From Echria macrotheca (taxonomy: Eukaryota; Ascomycota; Sordariomycetes; Sordariales; Schizotheciaceae), in assembly GCA_030411725.1 (NCBI GenBank), contig MU839844.1:434001-498000 (forward strand): a stretch of 64,000 nucleotides of DNA, read 5' to 3'. This document shows, piece after piece, positions 21,311 through 32,582 of this stretch. The position numbers and the translations under genes are program-made. The notes below the pieces were generated by a model. It had not been told where the DNA came from and made no database searches. It worked only from the letters and a program-made list of their open reading frames with translations. Numbering within the stretch: the first letter of the stretch is position 1; every line of letters begins with the position of its first letter.

Positions 21311-22735
21311 CGTGGATATGTCGTCGGTGGAGCGGACCGTGACAGTCGTTTACGGGTCTGCAGAGGGCATCTTTATACTCGCAACTCCCAGTCGGTCGTT
21401 TGGCCGCCGCCACCCATCCAATCCTTATGTCGTACAAATGCGGGGATAGAGGTTCCCGGTGGCTTGCCGGGCATGTTCCGATCGGAAAGGCTTGCATATG
21501 TCGATCTTCGGGATGCAAGATCCTCCCGAAACCGCAGAATTCGAAACACCCGCATCCCCGATTTAAGGTAACGACTCTCGTTGTTTTGTGCGACAAATCT
21601 GGGCACACAAACCTTCCTTCTTCGTCCCTGTTAGGCTGGGAAGGAGCACCCACGTCGCATAGCAGGAGCACACGGACCAGTAGGGCCTGTATTTAGCCAG
21701 CCGTCAGGGCCCATGCTCTCTTCTACAGAACAAGCATCCTTACCTCAGTCTTTCATACCTCAGCAATGTGACACTGCTCGCCTCGGCTCAGGCCCAGCTC
21801 ATTCTCTGCTCAGTCTTGCCCAGGATTTCTCACCCCAGTTGTCTCTTTCGATCCTCGATTGCTTGCAATCGGTGGCGTACCATCCGTAGCCGCGAGTGTT
21901 GTGCTATGGGGAGCCACACCACCAGAAACGATGCCAATGACGCCCGGTTGGCTACCCGTTCTAACTAACAGAGACTTACATCACCCTACACCCAGGATGA
22001 AATATGTGTTACCTACCATTTATAGAACCGACACTGGCTTCGATAGCAACTCGCTCAACTCTCTACTATATTAGGGTACCCACCCTTACCACCTTACCCA
22101 TCATCGCAATATAGCAGACCACCCTCCAGCCTTATAGGGCCACACCATCAATACACACTCGGTTGTAGTCTATTCGTCTTGATCAATATGAACAGACACA
22201 CTTATCGACTAAGCCAATTAAAACCCCAACATGTGTATAAAAAGTCGGTGGGTTCTCCTTCGCTTGGCGGCTATTTGTCGATTTGTTCACGAGCAGTGCC
22301 TCGCGGGTGTAACTTGAACGTTGCTGCAGAGTCTTGAGCTGAGATTTACCAGTTACACAGACAGCAGGTTAAGCGCTCGCTTGACAGCTCGACAGGTCGT
22401 TTTCCGCGGCAACCCAAATTTTTGCTACTATTTTATCCTAAGCGCAGCGCGCTTCGAGCTTAATGAAGTGCCCCATCGTGCGTTTCGGCATCTGGATCTG
22501 CCGAGAGACTTGGAGGCAGACTCTTTCAGAGTAACTTAGTCCCTCAGTAAGTTCAGAAATCGCTTACATTGTACTACAGTGCCAGGATCTACTTATATCA
22601 AGAGCTGTCTCCTCGATTTTGGCTTTGCACCTGCCAGGACATCCTCATATCTCCAGCTTCTCTTCGAGCATTCCCATCCAGCTTGTTACCCCTTGATACC
22701 TACCATACGCACTCACCTACTTCGACTCCCACATC
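21311..22735. other. intergenic region with dispersed-repeat copy
   Basis: About 1.4 kb between divergent genes. It includes a copy of a dispersed sequence at 21629-21665 and a locally TA-rich stretch (about 21960-22220). The last 150 bp before 22736 are CT-rich and look like the promoter and leader of the CBM18 gene. Confidence 0.45.
21629..21665 (+). repeat. dispersed repeat copy A
   Basis: About 36 nt starting GTTAGGCTGGGAAGGAGCAC and ending ATAGCAGG. It matches 43622-43658 with about three mismatches. Its origin is unknown. Confidence 0.7.
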
Positions 22736-23375
22736 ATGCACTTCATCACTACGCTCACCGCCCTTGTCACCGCCAGTGCCTGCATCGCGGCCGCCACCCC
22801 CGTCTACCCAGTCGAAGACGACATGGAACCGGCTCTCCACCGTAGACTGGGCGAATGCCCTTGTGCCGCAGGCCTCTGTTGCTCGAAATGGGGCTACTGT
22901 GGCACCGGGCCGGATTACTGTGCGTGTCCCCAAGACCGACCTTGTCTACCTTAGTCTCGAACTCGAAAATCTCCCTGGTGGCTAAACCACACTTTTCTGT
23001 GCTAACTCCAATAACAGGCACAAACCGAACCTCCACCCACCGACCAGCCGCGACCACCGTCATCCTCGCTCTCGTGCCCACGCACGCAGAATCAGAGGAT
23101 CTCGCCGAACCAACCGGCGAGCCCGCTCTGCACCGCCGGCTGGGCGAATGCCCCTGTGCGCGTGGACTATGCTGCTCGAAGTGGGGATACTGCGGTACCG
23201 GGTCCGACTATTGTGAGTCCTTCTATCTTCTTACGTGCCTCCGTTTGGCTTGACGTTGCTGGAGGTTGCGAGTGTGCTTTCGACAAGCACGAGGCTTACT
23301 TGAACGAATGCAGGCCGGGCTACCACGATCGTGTCCACCCCCGTCCCGGTGCGCACCCCTAGGCCGAAGGCCTAA
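22736..23375 (+). CDS. small secreted protein with two CBM18 (hevein-type) chitin-binding domains
   Basis: Predicted 146-aa secreted cysteine-rich protein that should bind chitin or GlcNAc oligomers. Exons are 22736-22919, 23018-23212 and 23314-23375 (introns 98 and 101 nt, both in phase 1 within the last Cys codon of a domain). The signal peptide is MHFITTLTALVTASACIAAA. Domain 1 reads GECPCAAGLCCSKWGYCGTG and ends PDYC; domain 2 reads GECPCARGLCCSKWGYCGTG and ends SDYC. Each repeat is preceded by the same EPALHRRL, so the duplicated unit is larger than the domain. A short tail (ATTIVSTPVPVRTPRPKA) ends the protein. Small CBM18 proteins can shield fungal chitin or mask fragments during host contact, but that role is not shown here. 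Confidence 0.88.
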
Positions 23376-23612
23376 GAACGGGGTTATCGGGTTTTTTGTT
23401 TTAACGGCCTGGGGAAAGGGAGTGGCGTCTTTGTTCGTGAGGATCTATGTGCGATTCATTTTGTCAGTTGGACGAGATATACCATGACAGTCTGTCCACC
23501 GAAGAGTTGAAATAGACCATTTCTACGTCACATTTGCACATCTGGTCTTGCATTATCAAACATTGTCAGAAGCATATCTATATATCCGGAAAGGTAATTG
23601 TGATCATAGTAC

Positions 23613-25386
23613 CTACAGGACGCCGCTTTCCTGTAGCAACTTGAGAATCGCGACAACCTTTTCGTCGTCAAAACGCCTCCCGACCATCTGCAAGCCAACC
23701 GGCAGCCCGTTAAACACCGTTGGATCATCTAGCCCACCCGATTAGTACATAATCCTCTGTACAAAAACGACCACTTGCAGAGCTCCCAGTTCTCACGGTC
23801 GTGGTCACTCATAAAGGTCTTCCGCACCCCCTTTACATCGACCTCCCCATCCGCCCTCCCCGCCGGGAACGCCAGTGCCGGATAGTCCAACAAATTCCAC
23901 AAGGCCGAATAACCCCAGTACTTGGCCGTGCCGTGTCTCATCGCCACCCAAGGGGCCACCGGACAAATAAGCACGTCGACGGTCCCCTCCCACCGGCCGG
24001 CAACGTCGCTCCATTCGCCGGTGCGGTTCCAGTGTCCGGCATATTCGATTCGGAACTCCTCGCGCTCTTCGAGCCAGTACTCAAGCTCGGACCGGGACAG
24101 ATCCTTGACGCCAGGGTTATCGAGGATCCATTGCATAAGCGGAGTGGGCGGTTCACCCGAGGCGGCGAGGATGGCTTGCTCGGAAGCGCCGCCGTCGGTG
24201 AGGTACAGGCTTGAGGCAATGGCCCACGCCTCGTCTGGTTTATACAAGGGGAAGTCGACTACCTCGATGCCGGGGAGGCCGGAGATTCTGGCAACCAGGT
24301 CGCCGAGTGTTCTCGTCACGGGCGGATGCGGTAGACTTGATCATCAGCTCAGGAAATCCTCCGGACAAGAACTTACACGATCCCATCATCCCACGCAACG
24401 CCAATTCGAATTCGCGGTGGCAGCTTCACCTCCCTCCACGGCATAGGCACCAACGCCGGCTCGACAAGCCACGGCTCCGCATCCAACACAACGCGCATGA
24501 ACAGCTCGACGCCCTCCAGACTCGCACACATGGGCCCCAGCACCGTAACGATCCCATCCCCGCCGGGCGGCGTGCCGGCCCACCCCGTCGTCGGAACCCT
24601 AAAAGCCGTCGGCTTGAGCCCAAACAACCCACACGCCGCAGCCGGCACCCTTATGCTCCCGCCAATATCGCTCCCGACACCGATACAACTGCCACCCATA
24701 GCCAGCAGCGCCGCCTCGCCCCCCGATGACCCACCGGGCGACAGCACTTCCGAGTACGGATGCGTCGTGGTCCCGAACAGGTTACTCACCGTCTCCAGCT
24801 GCATCATGCCCTGCGGCTCGGCCGTGCGCGCGTGCACCACGGCGCCCGCCCTCTCGAGTATCTTGACCACGAGCGCATCATCCGGCGCAACGTGCTCGTC
24901 GGACGCATCGTCATACCAGGCTACATACCCGCTCGGCATCCTCCTCCCCTTTACGCCGATGTGCGACTTGATACTCACCGGCACGCCGTGCAGTAGTCCG
25001 ACGGGATGCCCGGTCGCGGTGAAAGTTGCGTCGAGGGCCTCGGCGCGGGATTTGGCGCGGTCGGTGTACACCAGCTCGGCGAGGCAGTTTGTCGTCTTGT
25101 GCGCTAGGACGGCGGCGAGGGTGAAGGATGTGACTACCTGGGAGGCCGTCATGGTGGGCTGGGACGGGGAGGTGATGGCAGCGACTATGGCGGACGGGGA
25201 GAGGGAGGTGATGGATACGGTTGGGGATGGGAGGCAGCGCGTGCGTTGCTGGGAAGGGGGGAGATTGGGGATGGGGGGAAGACAGATGCGGACGAGGGAC
25301 TCGGGGAGGGAGGCGGTTCGGTCATTTTGGGCTTGTTTTGCGATGTCTTGCCATGATTTGGTTTTGGCGCGTTTTTTGGGAGGCAT
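23613..25386 (-). CDS. amidase (amidase-signature hydrolase, acetamidase-like)
   Basis: Predicted 560-aa amidase-signature enzyme hydrolysing carboxylic amides, probably cytosolic since no signal peptide is seen. Exons on the minus strand are 24377-25386, 23779-24335 and 23613-23728. The catalytic triad is visible: Lys140 in VSIKSHIGVKG, Ser220 in SPGGSSGGE and Ser244 in GSDIGGSIR, with the family spacing of 24 between the serines. The N-terminus MPPKKRAKTKSWQDIAKQAQ matches fungal acetamidases. The last intron starts with GC rather than GT (CT|GCAAGT) and ends CTAG, restoring LYDPTVFNGLPVGLQMVGR. The first intron is only 41 nt with an AAG acceptor; both junctions are required to keep the family reading frame. 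It is divergent from the CE1 esterase. Confidence 0.9.
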
Positions 25387-25950
25387 CTTGTAATTTTTTG
25401 AGGAGAGATATTGCTGAGCTGGTGGTGTATGAGATGAAGTTGTGAGTCCAAGTGGTTGACCCCGCATACTAGTCGAAGAGAATTAGGCAGCAGAAATAGC
25501 AGCCAGCCTAGGAAAGAACCAACAATAAGACAGCATTTCATTGGCAACGATCTTTGTTGACTCTTGGGCCCAAAATGTCTCAGGGGTAGCAACAAGGGTA
25601 TCACTGCCTTACCCAGGGGTAACCCTACGATTAGAGCCACCAAGCTAACCGGGTGTTCGGCTAGACTAGAGTCTTCGATTTACACAATGCAGCATAGGTA
25701 GCGTAGCAGCTAGCGCCCCACGCGTAATAAACACCAGATCGGTACCCGGGTAGTCGGGACTACGACCTAGACAGGATAAATAGGTATGCTCCAAGCGCGC
25801 CAATGGCCGCCGAACCGACAGACAAATCTCGACGAGATTTTACACGAATAGGCGATATTGACAGCAGGATAAAAGTAGCAATGGATCCCCAGGGTACGTC
25901 AACGTGTTTTCTTTCAACCTCCATCTCCTGTCTGGATTGCAACCGCCAGA
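25387..25950. promoter_or_regulatory. divergent region between amidase and CE1 esterase genes
   Basis: This 564-bp gap must contain the promoters of both divergent genes. No specific operator is recognisable by eye. Confidence 0.45.
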
Positions 25951-26877
25951 ATGAAGCTCACCAACCTCCTCCCGCTCGCCGGTATTACCGGCATTGCGGC
26001 CCAGCTCCAGGAAATAACGTCCTACGGCCTGGCCGCCCAAAGCACGGCGCGCATGTTCGTCTACACACCGACCGACCTGCCCGCACGCCCGGCTGTCCTC
26101 CTCGGCGTTCACTACTGCACGGGCACAGCCCAGAAATACTACAACGGCAGCCCGTACAAGAAACTTGCCGACCAGCACAAGTTTGTAGTAGTCTACCCGG
26201 AGTCCCCCCACGACGGCGGGTGCTGGGACGTGTCGTCGCGCGCGACGCTCAAGCGCGATGGCGGATCCGACAGCAATGCCATCGCCAACATGGCCAAGTA
26301 CGCGATCCAAAAGTACAACGCTGACCCGGCACGCGTATATGTCATTGGCGAGTCGTCGGGTGGCATGATGGCTGTTTGTTGCGCCCTACCCCTTTTTGTC
26401 GGCTTTTTGTCAGACCACACTAACAAACAGGAAAAGAGTATTCTGGCAGCCGCCTACCCCGACCTCTTCAGCGCCGTCATCAACTACTCGGGCGTCGCCG
26501 TCGGCTGCTTCTTTACGGATAGCGTCGCCGGGTGGAACAACACGTGCTCGGGTGGGCACATCGACGCGACGCCGGCGTGGTGGGCGAAATGGGTCTACGA
26601 CGCCTACCCGGGCTACAACGGCACGCGGCCGCGCATGCAGATCTACCATGGGAGCGTCGATACCACCATCGCCCCGGCCAACTATAATTATTCGATTGCC
26701 CAGTGGACCACGGTGTTTGGCTATCCGTCGCTGCCGATCCAGGAGAAGACGGATACGCCGGAGAAGGGGTATACCACGCAGGTTTTCGGGGACCGGTTGA
26801 CGGGCATTTTTGCCCACGGTGTTGGCCATGGCGTGCCTGTGCATGGCGACGAGGATATGAAGTTCTTTGGTCTGTAG
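25951..26877 (+). CDS. secreted CE1 esterase (acetylxylan/feruloyl esterase, PHB-depolymerase-like)
   Basis: Predicted 289-aa secreted carbohydrate esterase family 1 enzyme that removes acetyl or feruloyl groups from xylan. One in-frame intron, 26374-26430 (57 nt, GTTTGT...CACTAACAAACAG). The signal peptide MKLTNLLPLAGITGIAAQ precedes YGLAAQSTARMFVYTP. The nucleophile Ser135 lies in VIGESSGGMM, the acid is the Asp of YHGSVDTTI and the base is the His of GVGHGVPVHG. Cysteines at HYCTGTA, GGCWDV, VGCFF and NTCSGG are typical of the fungal enzymes. No CBM or linker follows the domain. Substrate preference between acetyl and feruloyl groups cannot be told by eye. Confidence 0.9.
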   Translation: MKLTNLLPLAGITGIAAQLQEITSYGLAAQSTARMFVYTPTDLPARPAVLLGVHYCTGTAQKYYNGSPYKKLADQHKFVVVYPESPHDGGCWDVSSRATLKRDGGSDSNAIANMAKYAIQKYNADPARVYVIGESSGGMMAVCCALPLFVGFLSDHTNKQEKSILAAAYPDLFSAVINYSGVAVGCFFTDSVAGWNNTCSGGHIDATPAWWAKWVYDAYPGYNGTRPRMQIYHGSVDTTIAPANYNYSIAQWTTVFGYPSLPIQEKTDTPEKGYTTQVFGDRLTGIFAHGVGHGVPVHGDEDMKFFGL

Positions 26878-27171
26878 GCGGGGCAAATTTATTCTGCATT
26901 TTGCTTTTGCCGTGTTGATCGAAGACAACAAAAAAGTCAAATCCCACCCTTGAAGTTGCCTTGATTTGACAAAGAAGGATTCCATCTTCTTGATTGGAGA
27001 CAAGACTTGTGCCTGCATGAGAATCACGTGAAATCGATAGTTATCGGTCGCTGGATTTGGCTCGGTGAGCTGGCAAGGCTCCCAGACAGACACTTCACCC
27101 GAGAACTACTTTGACCTACCCCTCCTCGCTCAATCTAGGTACCTTTTCATCTCTGCAATGCTCGCGCAGCA

Positions 27172-30100
27172 ATGGACTCGCCCATTCTCAAACGGCTTTT
27201 CCCGCTCTCTCCGTCGGTTTTGCATTCCCATCCGACGACCTTGAATGCCGCCTTTCCGCCGCGGTCGCATGATTCATCATCAGTTGGATACCATGTCACG
27301 CAGTCGGAGCTGACGCGCAATCTCGACCTCGCTGTGCAGGCTGCGTGGGCCGCCCGACACAGCAGCCGCTATGTTGACGTCAAGGTGCTCCTAATGAGCT
27401 GGGCGAGCGATGATCTGGGGGTCAAGGACGAGGTCCAGGTACTCGAGTCCGTCTTCCGCGACCTTTACAACTTTGACGTTGAAAACTGGACGATACCCGA
27501 CGAAGAGCCCGGGCTGGAGGCGGCTTCCAAGGTGCTCGAGTTCGTTAAGACTGGCAGACATCCGGATAATCTGCTGATTCTTTACTACGCCGGCCATGCA
27601 CTACAGAGTCCTAACGGCGGGTTGCCGACGTGGATTGCAAAGTAGGTTCCCGCTCTTCTTCAGGTCAACACCTTTCAATGGTATATGAAACCTTTTTTTA
27701 TTGTACCCTATCTAACATTGGTAGTCGCTCTGATGATTCACCCAAGTTCGACTCGGGCTGCGTCCAGCCGCATTTCTGCCACGGGACCGAGGGATCGCCC
27801 GACGCCCTCCTTCTCTACGATTCGTGCCACCCCGCCAACGGCCATGGATCTATCAAGTCTGGTCGACCGGTCATCGAGCTCCTGGCAGCTTGCGGATTCG
27901 AATCTACCGCTGCCGAAGTTGGTCGTGATTCGTTTACCAACTCCCTCATCCAAGAGCTCTCCCACGCTGCCAGCGAGAGACGTTGTATTTCCGTCCCGGA
28001 GTTGCATCGGCGCCAGATATGCAGACTGCAGAGTTGGGCTCCAAGCGTGTCCACCGGCCGTGATCCTCGTGGCAATCTGAAGGTGGCCGTTGGGCCGGAC
28101 GGTAGTCCCATACTTGACGTTCCCAGGCGCCGGACGCCGATCCACTGTCAACTGTCGCTCAACAGCCGGCCGAGGGCAATCGTGCTTTCGCCTCTGCCTC
28201 GCTCAAAGGGCGGCCCGGATTTTATCCAGCTAGACCATGTCCAGAAGCCAGCCGACAAAAACAATCCGCCCGAGCTACAGGTACTTCTCAAAGTGAGCAT
28301 CATTGAGGACAAATTCAACGAGGCCGATTTTAAGGACTGGCTCTGTGCTGCTCCACCCGCAGCTAAAGAGATCAAGATTCTTGGAGTGCTCCCTAGTTGT
28401 TCGACTCTACTACTTCTCAGGGTACCCATTGAGGTCTGGGATATGTTATCCCCATCGCCGGCCATATCGTTTATCGGATTTGTCGTGTCCGACACGGCAG
28501 ACCCAACAGAGAGCGGCGGCCCCTCTATTCCTAGTGCACCATCTTGTCTTTCAACCATTGATGGAAACGATTCAAGTGGTGAATCCGAACAGACGGAGTA
28601 TGTTTGCATCCGCCAATCCGAATCGAATAGTGGTCTGCCGGAAAAAGTTGTCCATATCCCATCCGAAGAACCCGTTGACGATCAGTTCCAAGAGCCTGGT
28701 GATCTTTCAATCAAGGAGCCAGCGCTGCCGCCAAAGTCGGTGAACTTTGCGCAGACTGATGACGAAAAGTCCCTCATTGAGGTATTAAACAGCATTGATG
28801 AGTTGCTCCCCTCGGTTTTTCGACGGATCCGCAACAAGGAATCCCTTCTCAACCGAGAGAACGAAGAGATCCTTGTCACGGACGGGGTTATTGGAGAGCT
28901 TCAAGGCCTGGGTACCTCCTCGCCGTCCTCTGCTACTATCTCGTTGGCAAAGAATGTGTTATCACGGAGCGAGGTAAGGAGAAGCCTTCCCTCTTAGCCA
29001 GAGGCCGAGAGCTGAAAGTACCAGTATGCAACCATAATCCGGCGTTATATCAGCGCACGACATCTGGTCGAGTTTGACAACCCAATTCTCGATATCACCA
29101 GTCGTCTGAACCGAACAAGTCTGCTGATCTGGCGCGACTATGATGCCGTTGATGAGGGGCGTTCCTCGGCGTCTGGCGTGACCAGAAGCGGGAAATCGTC
29201 TTTCTGGAGCGGTGTTAAAACTTTGGACACAGCTTCTAGCATCGGTAGGCCTATCTTTGCGTTTTGTTGATTAACTAAGGCTGAAATACTAGTCCCTGTC
29301 TGCGACACTCCTGAGGAACCATCACGACTTGCCGCTCTACCAGCTAGAACTCATCCAACCGCGAACACTTTCGGGCCGTGGACGTATGAAAGTGATGCGT
29401 ATAATTCTGGGTTGAGCGATAGGAATACCGAGGGCGCATGGATGGATAAATCGCCAACAGTCAATTACGAAACCAACCCAACCGACCGTACCTTTGTTCA
29501 ACCCACCAGCTTCAACGGCGACCTCATGCCCTCTATCGTGGATTACTTGCCAGATTACTTGCCAGATGGTACGTTACTTGAACTAGAGAAAATGAGCTTT
29601 AGCATCTGACGTGAGCAGAGTTCAAAATTGAGAAATCAAGTCGCTTTACGCCGGGTCAAGTAAGCCTTTTCTTAACTTCAGAGAGATTCAGGAGGGGGCT
29701 GACGTTTTATAGGTTTTCAAGGCTTATTGGATGGAACCCATGGGAGTGAAAGCTCCATTACCTAGAGTTCCATTAGGTGGAGGGACAGAATTCTCTGAAA
29801 ACATGCGCGTTTCGGACAATATCGGGCAAAAGATCTACATTGGCTTTCGGAAGTTTATTGTTGTTGCTAATGATGAAGGACACTGTACATGCGTGTAGGT
29901 ACCCGTTCCTCACGGGCAGTTCCGGGAAATGAACTAACAAGCGGTAGCCCCATTCTAACATACGAGAGGCGAGGCTGTACAAAATCCGGCGTCAGAGCCA
30001 GCCAACACGGGATTGTATATCCTGTGGGTGGTCGAGCAGTGATGCTCAAAAATGAGCCCCGTCTCGGATTCCCTCCTATCAGGATACAACTAGACGGTGC

Positions 30101-30305
30101 ACGTGCTCGAAACGAGATATCCAAGGAATCTCGTGTTAATTACAGCAAGCTCTGCACGGTTGAGCATAACACCAGGGTGGTGTTTATTGGCCGGATTGTG
30201 CCTCAAGACTTTGATATCGTTCAGGCGGCTGTTGACGACTGCTGGGAGGCGAAAGCTCGGTCTGCTGGTTCCAAACTACGCCGTAAAACTACCCCTGATG
30301 AATGA
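27172..30305 (+). CDS. caspase-like (C14) domain fused to DUF6590
   Basis: Predicted 931-aa protein from seven exons: 27172-27641, 27725-28973, 29025-29244, 29293-29568, 29619-29659, 29713-29894 and 29948-30305. The N-terminal part looks like a caspase-type cysteine peptidase fold: beta-strand VKVLLMSWASDD, then LLILYYAGHALQ with candidate His142, and DALLLYDSCHPANG with candidate Cys191. The dyad of C14 peptidases is therefore kept, although neighbouring motifs differ from metacaspases. The middle (about 350-640) is Ser/Pro/Glu-rich. The C-terminal 170 residues match DUF6590: FTPGQVFKAYWMEP, FIVVANDEGHCTCVPILTY, KSGVRASQHGIVYPVGG and NYSKLCTVEHNTRVVFIGRI. DUF6590 occurs in many fungal multidomain proteins and has no known activity. 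A role in regulated death or recognition is inference from the architecture. Confidence 0.8.
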
Positions 30306-30946
30306 GCGTGGCTCGGTATTTTCTTCGCTGTGGCTGGGCTTGGAACATTCTCAGATATCTACCGTATGTCCCAAATTACAAGTTCTGTTTTCGAATTCAA
30401 CGGCGCATCGCTCATTTGAGGCTTGATTCTAGCAGTGGAGAGTACTACGTCGCCAGGCATCTTGGCACTACATCTATAGTGGCAGCGGCTTTTTATAGCC
30501 CGCAAACCGACCTCATTCGATCGACCGTGTCTACCACGATTTGGAAGCCTTACCTGGGGCCTACCAGACGTTGTTTGGGGGATGTTAACGACTCGACATT
30601 TCTATTGAAATGCCGCGCAGGTCATTGCATGATTTGTTCTTCATCAAATCCACTGCGTTTCCGACTTTGCTGGAGGAGCTGACGGGAGGGAACATACTCG
30701 GTCGTCACAGGTCGGCGGCAGACTCGATCCATCCTTGGGAATGGCCCGCTGGACTGATGATGGATGATGTCGGGCAACATGCACCCTCTCCACAGTACCA
30801 TCTTCTCTCAAGATATTCTCCACCTTTCCGGTGTATTCGGCTGGGAACCGACATCGAGAACAGAAGAAACCGACTGGACCATATCCCAGCCGGGGGTAGT
30901 CTCTCTTGACCGCCGTTTCGGGACCGCATCTCAACAACAAGCAATA
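30306..30946. other. intergenic region, no gene seen
   Basis: Between the caspase-like gene and tRNA-Ala. Short open frames only, none with protein resemblance. Confidence 0.45.
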
Positions 30947-31031
30947 GGGCGTGTGGCTCAGTTGGTAGAGCGTTCGCTTAGCATACTCTCCTGTATGCGA
31001 AAGGTCCTGGGTTCGATTCCCAGCTCGTCCA
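30947..31031 (+). tRNA. tRNA-Ala(AGC) with 12-nt intron
   Basis: The cloverleaf can be drawn. The acceptor GGGCGTG pairs with CTCGTCC, including the G3:U70 pair that identifies alanine tRNAs and the U-U mismatch at 6:67 also found in yeast tRNA-Ala. D-arm GCTC...GAGC; anticodon stem TTCGC/GCGAA; loop TTAGCA-T with anticodon AGC; T-arm CTGGG-TTCGATT-CCCAG. A 12-nt intron (30984-30995, TACTCTCCTGTA) sits one base 3' of the anticodon, the canonical position. No CCA is encoded. Confidence 0.95.
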
Positions 31032-31054
31032 AAGCAACTCCACAGGACATTTCA

Positions 31055-31059
31055 TTTTT
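31055..31059 (+). terminator. Pol III terminator of tRNA-Ala
   Basis: A run of five T on the coding strand, 24 nt after the tRNA end. Confidence 0.6.
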
Positions 31060-31404
31060 GTCTCTTCTCATAGCCAGAGATTGACGATGGCTAATTTTCC
31101 TTTTTGCGTCTCGGCCGACCGGTGTCTCAGCCGTGTCGTGTCTCGGCTCTGTGGGGAAGATCTCCCCGACCACCGGTGGGTATGTTAACCGTCCCCTCCG
31201 GGAGTCCGGGCAGTTATCCCCAAGACGGCTCTCCCGCTCTTGCAGGAATATTTAGGATAGCGACCGAGAGACCCAAGCCTCGATGAAGCCCCGGGGCCCC
31301 ACAAGACACACTCTCACTCATCTGCGCCGTCATCGGTGCCGTCGACGCCGACGCTGCCAACACCCCCTGGGCCCCTTGAATCTCGTTTCACACCCACCCA
31401 TCAC

Positions 31405-31486
31405 GGCGTGGTGGCAGAGTGGTCTAATGCGCAAGACTTGAAATCTTGTTCCTTCGGGAGCGTCTGTTCGAATCAGGCCCACGTCG
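31405..31486 (+). tRNA. tRNA-Ser(UGA)
   Basis: Class II tRNA with a long variable arm. Acceptor GGCGTGG pairs with CCACGTC; anticodon arm CAAGA-CTTGAAA-TCTTG gives anticodon TGA; variable arm TTCCTTCGGGAGC; T-arm GTCTG-TTCGAAT-CAGGC. No intron. A TTTT follows at about 31494 and a longer T-run near 31514. Confidence 0.93.
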
Positions 31487-31646
31487 ACATCCCTTTTGCC
31501 GTGTACGGACATAGCTTTTTGCATGCATGTGCCTCGTGCAACATATCTTGGTACGATTATATAAGCGCCGCTGCGTATGCGAAGGAGCATTGCGGAAACC
31601 AATCTTGAACCTTCACCGCTCCAGTCCTCTCACCGACAATACCACC

Positions 31647-32582
31647 ATGTCGCCGTACTCGGACGCCTCGAGCTCATATTGGCCGCCAGGCTGGAATTTC
31701 GAACGCTTCCGCACCGCCACCAAGGATGACATCGACCAGCTTCCCACCGGCGAGCTCGAAAAGATGCAAGCCGGCTTCCGCGAGGTGCTAGGCGAAGACG
31801 GCGTCGGCGCGCTTTCGCAGTATCTCTTCCAGGAGGAGCAGCGAAAAAAAGCACCCAGCCCACGCCCGTTTCATCCACCGAATTGGCTGACGCATTGGCG
31901 GAAGGTCTCGCGGCGCTTGGGGAAGGGTGCGCCGTGGGGTTTTGTCATCTTCCAAACGGCCGCTTATGATTTCGACGACAGTCGCTGGGAGGAGTATAAG
32001 GCGGAAATTGAACGTGTTATAGCTCTTCCCTTTGAGCAGGACCCCGATGAGGCACCTGTCCCGGATGACTATCACGATGCGGCGGCGGCCTTCGAGTTGC
32101 GCTGGGTGGAAGATCCAGGGCTTGCTGGGGCCAGTGCCGACGTTCTACGAGAGCGATACACCCAGATGAAGCCACAGCTCCCACCAGGACTCGCTCAGGA
32201 TGTGTTCCTCTGTGCTTCAACGGGGGCTGTGAATTCTGTTCTTCAGGCGACGGAAAAGCCCACTCGAGACTCGAAGACATGGCGCGAGGGAGCACCGTTC
32301 CTGCTCGCCGTTGCGGATGCTCCGGACACCCTGGAAGAGGGACACGATGAAGCTGCATTCTTCAAACCGGTGTTCAAGGTTGCGGCGGAGACGGTTGCCG
32401 AGGAACTGTGGTGGTTGTTGGACTCGGGGATCATACCGCTGCGGAGGATCACGAGAGTTGTCCGGGGGACGGATGAGCTGGGCGGTGAAGGCCAGAAAGG
32501 GGGGGATCTCGAGGAAATATGGTGGACTACCACGCCGTCGCCCGAAAGGTTGAGGAAGCGGCGACTTGGGAACAGCACCTAG
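31647..32582 (+). CDS. hypothetical protein, 311 aa, single exon
   Basis: Intact open frame with ATG in good context (CACCATGTC) and no introns. It is soluble-looking and acidic, with no signal peptide or TM. Visible stretches include YWPPGWNFERFRTATKDDID, HPPNWLTHWRKVSRRLGKG, PWGFVIFQTAAYD, ALPFEQDPDE, and a C-terminal half with DVFLCASTGAVNSVL, GAPFLLAVADAPD and the Trp-rich ELWWLLDSG. I do not recognise the family; it has the feel of a lineage-restricted ascomycete protein. It lies between the tRNA pair and the repeat-rich island. Confidence 0.7.
   Translation: MSPYSDASSSYWPPGWNFERFRTATKDDIDQLPTGELEKMQAGFREVLGEDGVGALSQYLFQEEQRKKAPSPRPFHPPNWLTHWRKVSRRLGKGAPWGFVIFQTAAYDFDDSRWEEYKAEIERVIALPFEQDPDEAPVPDDYHDAAAAFELRWVEDPGLAGASADVLRERYTQMKPQLPPGLAQDVFLCASTGAVNSVLQATEKPTRDSKTWREGAPFLLAVADAPDTLEEGHDEAAFFKPVFKVAAETVAEELWWLLDSGIIPLRRITRVVRGTDELGGEGQKGGDLEEIWWTTTPSPERLRKRRLGNST

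Noticed and set aside
18150..26877. Secondary-metabolite gene cluster (decarboxylase, amidase, esterase together)
   Set aside because: No PKS, NRPS, terpene synthase, transporter or pathway regulator is present; the esterase and CBM18 genes are ordinary secreted proteins.
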